NCBI RefSeq assembly: GCF_011758765.1
Contig: NZ_JAANOU010000001.1
Coordinates: 1,736,001-1,800,000 of the forward strand
DNA from: Amycolatopsis viridis
Lineage (GTDB): Bacteria > Actinomycetota > Actinomycetes > Mycobacteriales > Pseudonocardiaceae
Direction: 5' to 3'
Length of the DNA stretch: 64,000 nt
Of this stretch, positions 36,786 through 44,784 are shown piece after piece; position 1 is the stretch's first letter; every line of letters begins with the position of its first letter. The translations under genes and the position numbers were made by a program. The notes beneath the pieces are model-generated. The model saw nothing but the letters and a program-made list of their open reading frames with translations, did no database searches and was not told the origin of the DNA.

Positions 36786-37675
36786 CGCGCCACCCCGCCA
36801 GCCACGTGCTCGACCGGCGTGCAGTAGGGCAAGCCGGACAGCGTCTCGCCGCGGAAGAACCGGAGCGCGAGGTCCACGATCTCGGCGGGTCGTTCCAGGT
36901 GCACCAAGTGGTCGGCGCCGCGGATCGCGGTGAAGCGCGCGTCCGCGCAGCGGGCGGCAGCGGCGCGGCTCAGCCGCGGCGTGGTCAGCGGATCGTGCTC
37001 ACCCGTGGTGACCAGAACCGGGACGGGGAGCACCGCACCGTCGTCACCGGCGTGGTCCAGCAGCCGCCGGGTGTTGTCCAGGTACTTCGCGACGTCGGCG
37101 CCGGTCATCGCGCCCACCAGCCCGGTGAGGCACCGGCGCACCGCGGCCTGGCGCTGCACGCCCGCCTCGCGGCTGAGCATCAGATCCAGCACCTCGGTCG
37201 TGAACTCGTCGTGCCGCCCCTGCTCGGCCAGTTCCACGCTGCGCGCGATGCGCTCCCGCAAGGGACCGGTCACGTGCGTCATCGTGCCGACCAGCAGCAC
37301 GCGGCGCACCCGGTCGGGCCGCAGCTGCGCCCACCGGTGCGCGACACCGGTGCCGTAGGAGGCGCCGACGAGGTGCACCGGGCCGGGCGCGACGTGGTCG
37401 AGGAGGTGGTCGAGCGCGTCGGCCAGGAAGTCCACCCCGTACTCCGGCGGCAGCCGGTCCGCGGTGCCCCAGCCGGGCAGGTCGGCGGTGATCACGTCGG
37501 CGTGGCCGAGCAGATCGCGTTCCACGCGCCCCCAGGCGTCCTTGCGCTGGAACGCGCCGCCGACCAGGACGACCGGCTCGAGCCCGCCGCCCGATCCGTG
37601 CACCTTCCTGCCCTCGTAGGTGAATCCGCCGAACGTGAGCGGGACGATCTCCTGCCGGGTGGTCATTGCCGTCAC
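36782..37675 (-). CDS. Alpha/beta hydrolase upstream of glycosyltransferase
   Basis: A 297-residue alpha/beta-fold hydrolase. The oxyanion region is VVLVGGAFQRKDAW, the nucleophile elbow VHLVGASYGTGVAHRWA (GxSxG) lies near 118-124, the acid is in TTGEHDPLT and the final His in IRGADHLVHLERP. GTG 37675 is chosen because GAGGA ends eight bases before it; the ATG at 37681 would leave only two bases. It is the first gene of a two-gene operon with the glycosyltransferase. A palindrome lies about 90 bases upstream. The family includes esterases and C-C hydrolases; the substrate is unknown. Confidence 0.82.
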   Translation of the reverse strand: MTAMTTRQEIVPLTFGGFTYEGRKVHGSGGGLEPVVLVGGAFQRKDAWGRVERDLLGHADVITADLPGWGTADRLPPEYGVDFLADALDHLLDHVAPGPVHLVGASYGTGVAHRWAQLRPDRVRRVLLVGTMTHVTGPLRERIARSVELAEQGRHDEFTTEVLDLMLSREAGVQRQAAVRRCLTGLVGAMTGADVAKYLDNTRRLLDHAGDDGAVLPVPVLVTTGEHDPLTTPRLSRAAAARCADARFTAIRGADHLVHLERPAEIVDLALRFFRGETLSGLPYCTPVEHVAGGVAR

Positions 37676-37766
37676 AAGCATCTTCCTCGGTCGTGGTCGC
37701 GGCACGCCACGAAACCACGCCGTCGCTCGTTCTCGCGCCGCGGAAACCCGATGGAGCCAACATCTC

Positions 37767-37780
37767 CACACGCACGTGTG
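37767..37780. promoter_or_regulatory. Palindrome upstream of hydrolase/glycosyltransferase operon
   Basis: CACACG-CA-CGTGTG, a perfect 6-bp inverted repeat with a 2-bp centre, 92 bases before the hydrolase start. It is a candidate operator; the adjacent LuxR-type regulator is one possible owner. Confidence 0.35.
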
Positions 37781-37877
37781 ACCGGTGCCCGAGCCCCCGG
37801 GGACCGCTGTGTGCTACGCCGGCACCACCAACCCCCGACATCAGCAACCGGGTGACCTGGCGGAAGTGGTGCGCGGG

Positions 37878-37909
37878 CGGGCCGCGCGGACCGGTGCCGG
37901 CGCGGCCCG
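37878..37909 (-). terminator. Terminator of the large LuxR regulator
   Basis: A perfect 10-bp stem, CGGGCCGCGC/GCGCGGCCCG (37878-37887 with 37900-37909), with a 12-base loop, six bases after the regulator's stop. Confidence 0.65.
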
Positions 37910-37914
37910 GGGCG

Positions 37915-40647
37915 TCAGTCCGCGAGGCTGAGGCCGGCGAGCTGGGCGCGGCTCGTGACGCCGAGCTTGGGGAACGCCCGGTAGAGGTGGTAGCTCACCG
38001 TTTTCGGACTCAGGAACAGTTGCCCGGCTATTTCCCGGTTGCTCATGCCGGTCGCCGCCAGGCGGGTGATCCGCAGTTCCTGCGGCGAAAGCGGTGGCGC
38101 CGGGTCACGGCCGGGCCGCGGGGAAATGCTGGCGCCGGCGGCGCGCAGTTCGGCACGGGCGCGGTCGGCCCACGGCGTCGCGCGAAGCCGTTCGAAGGTT
38201 GACAAGGCGGTGCGGAGGTGGAGCTGGGCATCGGTCTTGTGGCGCTCGCGGCGCAGCCGCTCGCCGAAGAGGAGGTGGGTGCGGGCGGCCTCCCACGGCC
38301 GGCCGGTGTCGGCGTGCAGGCGAACGGCCGTGCGGAACATTTCGTGCGCCTTGGGCCAGTCCTGTTCCATGAGCGCCCGGCAGCGGTGCAGCACCGCATC
38401 GGCCCAGCCGAGCCCGGATGCCTCGGCCCAGGCGGTGATCTGCTCCAGCGCCGCGCGCGCCGAGCGGTCGTGACCGCCGAGACGGGAGGCGGCTTCGATG
38501 CGGTCCGGGGCGTAGTAGACGCTCTGGATCTGGCGGCGGACCGGGCCCTCCTGGGCATGCTCGAGCCGTTCGAGCGCCTCCGCGAACCTGCCCCGGCCAA
38601 GATCGGCGAGGGCAAGGGCCCACTCGGCCCACGCCAGGCTGTTCACGATGCCGGTGGTGTCGAAGTGGTCGTGGCAGTGGGCGGCGAGTTCGGCGCAACG
38701 GTCGTATTCGCCGCGCACCGCGCAGATCCAGGCGAGCATCCCCTCGAGGTAGCCGGCCCGGTTGGGCTGGCCGGTGTCCGCGGCGATCCGCAGCCCGTCG
38801 GCCGCCGACGCTTCGGCGTCCCGGAACTTGCCGAGGTAGAGCTCGGATGCGGTGAGGGTGAGGTGTACCAGCGGTAGCCACCCGATCTCGCCGCGCGAGC
38901 GGCACTCGGCGGCGACGGCCAGGGAGATCTCCCGTCCGGCCTCGAAGTCGCCGACCAGGCCGGCGACGAAGGCGGCGTTGACCCGCAGGTCCGGACTGCT
39001 GGAGGACTTGCGGCCGTGGTCCACGAGGGCGCGCATGGTCGACAACGCCGCCGCCGGGCCACGTTCGAGGAACTCCGCCGCGCCGTACACCGCGGCAGCG
39101 GCGGGCCCCAGCCCGTGCTCGGGGTGCGGTCCCAGTTCGCGCAGCCGGTCCGCGGCGGCCCGCAGCCGGCCGGCGTCGCTGAGCTGCCACGCGTTGCGCG
39201 CCGCGTCGACCAGCAGGAGACCGGCCTCGGCACGGTCCTGGGCGGTGTTGCCTCCGGCGATGGTGCCGGCGGCGGCCAGCAGCAGCTCGTGCGCGGTACC
39301 GGGGTCGCCGTCGTCGAAGGCGGTGCGGGCGCGCAGGGCTTGTGCCCGTGCCCGTGTTCGGGGATCGTCGGTCAGCCGGGCGGCCGTGTCGAGCAGTGAG
39401 CCCGCCCTCGGGCCCAGACCGGCGTCCACGGCGGCCCTGGCGGCCGCGATCAGCCGGCGGGCACGCCGGCCCGGGTCGGCGGTGAGCTCGGCCGCACGCT
39501 CCAGCGCGGGTGCGGCGGCCTCGTGTCCATTGCGTTCCCTGGACCGGGCGGCGCTCTCCTCGAGGGCCAGCGCCGCCTGTTCGTCGGGGCCTGTCGCGGC
39601 GGCGGCCAGGTGCCAGGCGCGGCGGTCCGGCCGGTCGGTGAGCACAGCCGCGAGCGCGCGGTGCGCCGCTAGGCGCTCCTCGAAGGTGACGGCGCGCAGT
39701 GCGGCGCCACGCATGAGCGGGTGCGCGAAGGAGACGCGCCCGCCGGCGATCCGTACCAATCCGGCCCGTTCCGCGGCATCCGGTGCCCCGGCGTCAGCGC
39801 CGAGTCGCGCACTGGCGGCGAGGACCGTCGTGAGATCGCCGTCGTCCTCGGCCGCAACGACCAGCAGCCAGGTACGGGCTTGCGACGGCAACTCGGCGAT
39901 CCGCGCGGCGTACGCGTCCTGGATGCGGCGCGGCAGCGGCAGCGGTTCGAAGGCCCGGGAATGGTCCGCCACGGTGCTGGGCAGTTCGACGAGGGCGAGC
40001 GGGTTGCCCGCGCTCTCGTCGAGGACCCGGCGCCGCAGCGGAGGGGTGAGCCCCGGCGCGTGCTCGGCCAGCACATCCCGGGCACTGTCGTCGTCGAGCC
40101 CGGCGAGCCGTAGCTCGGGCAGACCCGCCGCGTCGAAGCCGTCCCTGGCGGCCAGGACGAGGGCGATGCCCTCGGCGTGCAGGCGCCGGGCCGCGAACAA
40201 CAGCGCGCGAGCCGAGCTGTGGTCGAGCCAGTGCGCGTCGTCGACCAGGCACAGCAGGGGACCGTCGGCGGCGAGCTCGGACAGCAGGGACAGCACGGCG
40301 AGGCCGACCATGAGCTGGTCGCCGCCGCCCTCCCGCGCGAGGCCGAACGCCTGCTTGAGGGCGGCTGTCTGCGGGGCGGGCAGCGCGTCGATCCGGTTCA
40401 GCGCGGGATGCAGGAGCATGTGCAGCGAGGCGTACGGCAACTCCGCCTCGGTCTCGAACCCAGCGGCCTGGACCACCGTCATGCCGTGGGTGTCGCGGGC
40501 TTGCGCGGCGGCGTAGGACAAGAGCGCGGTCTTGCCGATGCCCGGATCTCCCCGGAGCACCAGCGTGCCGCTGGACCCAGCCGACGCGGCGGCGAGGAGG
40601 GTGTCGAGCCTTGCCTGTTCGGGCCCCCTGCCGTGCAGCGGCGTCAC
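37915..40647 (-). CDS. Large ATP-binding LuxR-family (LAL) regulator
   Basis: A 910-residue MalT-like regulator. The P-loop GDPGIGKT is at 33-40, Walker B is LLCLVDDAHWLD near 130-141, a long TPR-like helical region covers about 330-830, and a LuxR helix-turn-helix is at the C terminus (LSPQELRITRLAATGMSNREIAGQLFLSPKTVSYHLYRAF). LAL proteins commonly act as pathway-specific activators of antibiotic or catabolic genes. It diverges from an ABC exporter operon across 126 bases that contain an inverted repeat. That operon and the hydrolase/glycosyltransferase pair downstream are the natural candidate targets (inference). Confidence 0.88.
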   Translation of the reverse strand: MTPLHGRGPEQARLDTLLAAASAGSSGTLVLRGDPGIGKTALLSYAAAQARDTHGMTVVQAAGFETEAELPYASLHMLLHPALNRIDALPAPQTAALKQAFGLAREGGGDQLMVGLAVLSLLSELAADGPLLCLVDDAHWLDHSSARALLFAARRLHAEGIALVLAARDGFDAAGLPELRLAGLDDDSARDVLAEHAPGLTPPLRRRVLDESAGNPLALVELPSTVADHSRAFEPLPLPRRIQDAYAARIAELPSQARTWLLVVAAEDDGDLTTVLAASARLGADAGAPDAAERAGLVRIAGGRVSFAHPLMRGAALRAVTFEERLAAHRALAAVLTDRPDRRAWHLAAAATGPDEQAALALEESAARSRERNGHEAAAPALERAAELTADPGRRARRLIAAARAAVDAGLGPRAGSLLDTAARLTDDPRTRARAQALRARTAFDDGDPGTAHELLLAAAGTIAGGNTAQDRAEAGLLLVDAARNAWQLSDAGRLRAAADRLRELGPHPEHGLGPAAAAVYGAAEFLERGPAAALSTMRALVDHGRKSSSSPDLRVNAAFVAGLVGDFEAGREISLAVAAECRSRGEIGWLPLVHLTLTASELYLGKFRDAEASAADGLRIAADTGQPNRAGYLEGMLAWICAVRGEYDRCAELAAHCHDHFDTTGIVNSLAWAEWALALADLGRGRFAEALERLEHAQEGPVRRQIQSVYYAPDRIEAASRLGGHDRSARAALEQITAWAEASGLGWADAVLHRCRALMEQDWPKAHEMFRTAVRLHADTGRPWEAARTHLLFGERLRRERHKTDAQLHLRTALSTFERLRATPWADRARAELRAAGASISPRPGRDPAPPLSPQELRITRLAATGMSNREIAGQLFLSPKTVSYHLYRAFPKLGVTSRAQLAGLSLAD

Positions 40648-40684
40648 CTCGGAGTTCCCTTCTGTCCAGTCCGGATCCTAGTCG

Positions 40685-40708
40685 GTTGTCCGGTACCGGC
40701 CGGACGAC
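40685..40708. promoter_or_regulatory. Inverted repeat between LAL regulator and ABC operon
   Basis: GTTGTCCGG-N6-CCGGACGAC: 9-bp arms with one mismatch, 38 bases from the regulator's start. It is a candidate binding site for the divergent regulator. Confidence 0.4.
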
Positions 40709-40773
40709 GGTCTTCCTAATGTCCCCTGGTAGGGGCGGTCGCCCCGGCCCAAACGAGCAGGACGGACCAGACC

Positions 40774-41526
40774 GTGATGACGATGATGACCGATACCGGC
40801 ACCTCGGTGAAGCTGGAGGCGGTGACCCGTAGCTACCGGGGTGACGGCGGCGAGGTGACCGCATTGGACGACGTGTCGGTCACCTTCGGGCATGGGACGT
40901 TCACCGCGGTGATGGGTCCGTCGGGCTCGGGAAAGTCGACGCTGCTGCAGTGTGCCGCCGGCCTCGACCGTCCGAACTCCGGCCGGGTGTTCCTCGGCGG
41001 GACGGACCTCACCGCGCTGAGCGAGCGGAAGCTGACCCAGCTGCGCCGCGACAAGGTCGGCTTCGTCTTCCAGCAGTTCAACCTGATGCCCTCGCTTACC
41101 GCGGAGCAGAACGTCGCGCTGCCGCTGCGGCTGGCAGGTCGGCGGCCCGATCCCGATCTCCTGCGCCAGGGGCTGGCGTCCGTCGGGCTCGAGGACCGGC
41201 GCGGGCACCGTCCGGCGCAACTGTCCGGTGGCCAGCAGCAGCGGGTGGCGATCGCCAGGGCACTGGTCACCCGGCCCGCGGTGTTGTTCGCGGACGAACC
41301 GACCGGCGCGCTCGACACGGCGACCGGGCGCGACGTACTGCACTTGCTGCGCACGCTCGTCGACCGGCACGCCCAGACCCTGGTGATGGTCACCCACGAC
41401 CCGGTGGCAGCTGCGTACGCGGACCGGGTCGTCTTCCTCGCCGACGGCCAGATCCGCGACGAACTGGTCGATCCCGATCCGCGCTCGGTGATGTCGCGGA
41501 TGGTGCTGCTGGAGGCGTCGTGCTGA
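40774..41526 (+). CDS. ABC transporter ATPase (MacB/LolD-like)
   Basis: A 250-residue nucleotide-binding subunit. Walker A is GPSGSGKST at 48-56, the Q-loop is FVFQQFNLMP near 97-106, the signature LSGGQQQR starts at 150, Walker B is LFADEPTGALD at 171-181, and the switch His is in VMVTHDP. The strict match to the MacB/LolD/FtsE group fits its FtsX-like partner, whose gene overlaps its 3' end by seven bases. Such complexes extrude peptides, lipoproteins or antibiotics or sense envelope stress. The GTG start has a weak purine-rich site (AGGACGGA) upstream. Confidence 0.92.
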   Translation: MMTMMTDTGTSVKLEAVTRSYRGDGGEVTALDDVSVTFGHGTFTAVMGPSGSGKSTLLQCAAGLDRPNSGRVFLGGTDLTALSERKLTQLRRDKVGFVFQQFNLMPSLTAEQNVALPLRLAGRRPDPDLLRQGLASVGLEDRRGHRPAQLSGGQQQRVAIARALVTRPAVLFADEPTGALDTATGRDVLHLLRTLVDRHAQTLVMVTHDPVAAAYADRVVFLADGQIRDELVDPDPRSVMSRMVLLEASC

Positions 41527-43970
41527 CCATCGCGCTCAGTACCCTGCGCACCCGCTGGGTGTCCTTCGTAGGGTGCTTCTTCGCTCTGTTTCTCGGCGCT
41601 GGGCTGATCGCCGTGACCGGGCAGGTGCTTGCCAGCACGGTCACCACCGCTGACCGGGCGCCGCAGCGGTACGCCGCGGCACCGGTGGTGGTCGTACCCG
41701 GCGAGCTGACCGGACTGCCTCCGATCGCGGGGCAGCCCTCGCGGCCCGCGGAGCCGCGAGGGCTGCCCGCGGTCCTCGCGGCCGAGTTCCCGGACGCCGT
41801 GATCGACCGGGTCTTCCCCGCCGCGCTGGCCGGCGGTCCGCCGGCGACCGGGCGGCCGTGGTCTGCGGCGCGCGCCGCACCGCACCAGCTCACCGCCGGA
41901 CGCCCGCCGGCCGTGGACGGCGAGATCGCGGCGAGCGTGTCGGCCCGCCAGGGAGTCACCCTCGGCGAACGGGTGCGGATCGTCACCGCGGGCGGTGCAC
42001 AGACGTACACGGTCGTCGGCCTCACCTCAGCCGGCCCACAGGACACCCTGTTCTTCACCGACGCACGGGCCGCGGCGCTGTCGCCGAGAATCGACGCGCT
42101 GGCGCTGTGGCAACCGGCCGACGCCGTACGGGCCGTGGTCGGCGACCGCGGCCAGATCCTCACCGGCCAGGACCGGGCACTGGCCGACCCGACCAGGCAC
42201 GACGACGACCGGGCGCGGAACAACGCCAACACCATCGCGGGTATCGCGGGTGGCTTCGCGGCGTTCGTGGCGATCTTCGTCGTGTCCTCGACGTTCGCGT
42301 TCACCGTGGTGCAGCGCCTGCGGGAGTTCGCGCTGCTGCGCACTGTCGGGGCAACCCGGCGCCAGGTGCGCCGGATGGTGCTCGCCGAGGCCGGGGCCGT
42401 CGCGGTCGTCGCGTCCGCACTGGGTGCGGTGGTCGGGCCCCTCGCCACCGGGTGGGCGCTGGACGGCCTGATCAGCCATGGCATGGCCCCGGCCTGGACC
42501 GTGGTGAGCCACTCGGCCGTCCCCGCGCTGGTGGCGTTCCCGGCCGGTGTTCTCGTCGCGCTGCTCGGCGCGGCCGCCGCGGCGTGGCGTGCCTCGCGCG
42601 TCGCCCCGGTTGAGGCGATGCGCCAGGCGGCGGCCGAGACGAGGCCGATGACACCGGTGCGCTGGCTGCTCGGTGTTGCCGCGCTCCTGGGCGGAATCAT
42701 CAGCATGGCCGTCAACGCGGGGTTCGACCCCGAGTCGGCGGCCAAGAACAAGACGGCGATGCCGATCGTCATGCTGCTCGTCGCCGGCGTCAGCCTCCTC
42801 GCTCCGGTCGTGGTGCGGCCCGTCACCCGGGTACTGGCCAGACCGCTCGAGCGGCTGCGCGGCGCCACCGGCATGGTGGTGGCCGGTTCCGCCCTCACCT
42901 CCGCCCGGCAGACAGCCGCGGCCGCGGGGCCGGTGCTGGTGATGGTCGCGCTGGCCGTGTCACTGCTCGGCGGAGCCGCGACCGGCGACGCGGCGGACAC
43001 CACCCGGCAGACCGCACCCGTGCGGGCCGAGTACCTCGTCCTGCCCACGACGGACGCGGGCCTCGACCGGGAGCTCGTCGGACGGCTGCGGACCATCCCC
43101 GGGGTCGACGTCGCCACCTCCACGCCGACCAGCGTGTACACCGCGGAAGGCCAGGACACCGTGCTGATCCAGCGCCCGGTCGAGGTCGTCGAGCCGGGTA
43201 CCTTTCCGTCCGCCGTCCGGATCGCCCTGGCGGAAGGCTCGTTCTCCGCGCTCGACGAGCACGGGATCGTGGTCTCCGCCGACTGGGAGCGGGGCCTCGG
43301 CGAGAGCCTGCGTCTCCGCCGCGCCGACGGCTCCGCGACCACGCTCACCGTGGTCGGCGTGCTCGCCGCGGGAGCCAGCGCTGACGCCTACATCGCGCCG
43401 CCGGCCGTGGACCCCCCGGCCGCTCTGCCCAGCGTCGCCTACGTGAAGCTCCACGACGGCGCCCCGGGCGCGGCCGTCGAGGAGGCATTGCGCGGGGCGA
43501 CCGAGGGGCACAACGCCCAGGTGGTGTCCCGCTCGGTGTGGGCCGACAGCCTTGCGGCTCACCGGGGCTCGGCGAGCAGGCTCGGACTGCTGGCCGTGCT
43601 CGGCGTCATCCTCGCGTACACCGCCATCGCGCTGGTCAACATCGCGCTGATGGCAGCGGCCCAACGGGCGCCGGAACGCCGGGCACTGCGTCTCGCCGGT
43701 GCCCGCCAATCCCAGGTGTTGCGCTTCGTCGCGGCGGAGTCCCTCCTGGTGGTGGCGATCGGCGTCGTCCTGGCCACCGCCACGGCGGCACTGGCGCTGA
43801 CCGGGCAATGGGCGGCGCTCGTGCGCGTCGTCGGTCCGCTGCCGATCCACGTGCCATGGCTCGCGGCCGCGGCGGCGGTAGCCGGATGCGCACTCCTCGC
43901 CGTGCCGGCGTCGATCTTGGCCGCGGCGATCACGGACCGGGGCGGAAGACCGCGCACCGGCGCCCGATGA
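41520..43970 (+). CDS. FtsX-family ABC transporter permease
   Basis: An 816-residue permease with two FtsX modules. Helix 1 (SFVGCFFALFLGAGLIAVTG) is followed by an external domain to about 230. Three helices follow (GIAGGFAAFVAIFVVSSTFAF and so on) with the coupling segment RLREFALLRTVGATRRQVRRMVLAEA. A second set comes after about 385, with another external domain and a final AQRAPERRALRLAGARQSQVLRF coupling segment and C-terminal helices. This ten-helix, two-loop design is that of actinobacterial exporters acting with a MacB-like ATPase. GTG 41520 lies inside the ATPase gene, so translation is coupled. Confidence 0.9.
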   Translation: MLTIALSTLRTRWVSFVGCFFALFLGAGLIAVTGQVLASTVTTADRAPQRYAAAPVVVVPGELTGLPPIAGQPSRPAEPRGLPAVLAAEFPDAVIDRVFPAALAGGPPATGRPWSAARAAPHQLTAGRPPAVDGEIAASVSARQGVTLGERVRIVTAGGAQTYTVVGLTSAGPQDTLFFTDARAAALSPRIDALALWQPADAVRAVVGDRGQILTGQDRALADPTRHDDDRARNNANTIAGIAGGFAAFVAIFVVSSTFAFTVVQRLREFALLRTVGATRRQVRRMVLAEAGAVAVVASALGAVVGPLATGWALDGLISHGMAPAWTVVSHSAVPALVAFPAGVLVALLGAAAAAWRASRVAPVEAMRQAAAETRPMTPVRWLLGVAALLGGIISMAVNAGFDPESAAKNKTAMPIVMLLVAGVSLLAPVVVRPVTRVLARPLERLRGATGMVVAGSALTSARQTAAAAGPVLVMVALAVSLLGGAATGDAADTTRQTAPVRAEYLVLPTTDAGLDRELVGRLRTIPGVDVATSTPTSVYTAEGQDTVLIQRPVEVVEPGTFPSAVRIALAEGSFSALDEHGIVVSADWERGLGESLRLRRADGSATTLTVVGVLAAGASADAYIAPPAVDPPAALPSVAYVKLHDGAPGAAVEEALRGATEGHNAQVVSRSVWADSLAAHRGSASRLGLLAVLGVILAYTAIALVNIALMAAAQRAPERRALRLAGARQSQVLRFVAAESLLVVAIGVVLATATAALALTGQWAALVRVVGPLPIHVPWLAAAAAVAGCALLAVPASILAAAITDRGGRPRTGAR

Positions 43971-44155
43971 CGGTCCGGTGACGAGCGTGAACCGGGGATC
44001 GACGAAGCGTCCGGCCACCGTTCCGGCGAGTTGACCCGGTTCGCGCTCGACCTGTTCCGGCGGCTCGGCCGGGAACCGCCGATCGTGACAGCCGTGTGGT
44101 GAACGGGCCACCGGGGCACTGGTGGGCGGTCGTCCCGGGCCGGTTGGATGGACCC

Positions 44156-44461
44156 ATGACCGTGACGTTCCTGCTGCTCGCCCGCTTGCCCGAGGATGGG
44201 GCGGCGGCCTTCGACGCCTACGAGGATTCCGTGCTGCCGCTGCTGGCCGAGTACGGAGGGCGCCTCGAGCGGCGGGTGCGTTCCCTCGACGACCGCACCG
44301 AGGCGCACCTGGTGTCGTTCCCCGGTGAGCAGGAGTTCGCCGCGTACCGCGCCGATCCCCGGCGGGGTGCGTCCGCACCGCTGCTGGAGCGGTCGGGCGC
44401 CGTGGTGGAACTCCTGCCCGTCCGGGAGATCACTTTCCGGAACGGGTCGTCAGACCATTGA
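44156..44461 (+). CDS. Small DUF1330-like dimeric alpha/beta-barrel protein
   Basis: A 101-residue soluble protein. The secondary-structure rhythm is that of a ferredoxin-like dimeric barrel (DUF1330/EthD class): VTFLLLARLPEDGAAAFDAYEDSVLPLLAEYGGRLERRV, then EAHLVSFPGEQEFAAYRADPRRG. Members often bind or modify small molecules, but no active-site residue can be assigned. ATG 44156 opens a typical strand; an earlier GTG lacks support. It lies between the ABC permease and a degraded histidine-kinase fragment. Confidence 0.7.
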   Translation: MTVTFLLLARLPEDGAAAFDAYEDSVLPLLAEYGGRLERRVRSLDDRTEAHLVSFPGEQEFAAYRADPRRGASAPLLERSGAVVELLPVREITFRNGSSDH

Positions 44462-44527
44462 CCAGCTAAGTGGCCGGTTCGTGGCCGAGCATGCCGGACG
44501 ACCTGCCCTGACCGGGGCGCGCTCGAG

Positions 44528-44715
44528 CTGACCGGACCGATCCGGTCGATCAGCGGGCGGACCCGGCTCAGGCTGGGCTGCGTGCTCGTTGCCGTCGGCG
44601 GGCGGCGCGAGCACGCCGAGCAGGTTCCGCAGCTCGCTCATCGTGCCCCGGCCGGCAGGCCCCCGCCTCCAGTGCCGTCACCGCCTGTCCCCGTCCATCG
44701 TGCAGCGAGGACGCC
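44528..44715 (-). pseudogene. Relic of a NarL-type (HisKA_3) sensor histidine kinase
   Basis: In the 323-base gap 44462-44784, minus-strand translation gives pieces of a histidine-kinase dimerisation domain in different frames. LHDGRGQAVTALEA, resembling the H-box, comes first (Leu at about 44705). Then MSELRNLLGVL (44641-44609) resembles the conserved helix after the H-box. One frame on, QPSLSRVRPLIDRIGPV (from about 44580) matches the stretch before the ATPase domain. The sensor and ATPase domains are missing. At least two frameshifts and truncation at both ends mark it as a decayed gene. The identification rests on motif memory. Confidence 0.45.
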
Positions 44716-44784
44716 GGCTGCGCACCTCCCCGGTCCCTCCGGATGGGAAGGACCGGGGAGGGCGGCGTTGCCGGTGCGTCCGGT

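Noticed and set aside
34000..44000. A specialised-metabolite gene cluster
   Set aside because: There is a glycosyltransferase, a LAL regulator and an exporter, but no synthase, NRPS/PKS or precursor-peptide gene.
43971..44155. A short plus-strand peptide ending TRFALDLFRRLGREPPIVTAVW
   Set aside because: It reads like a protein C terminus, but no start, ribosome site or homologue could be recognised; possibly part of the same decayed region as the kinase relic.
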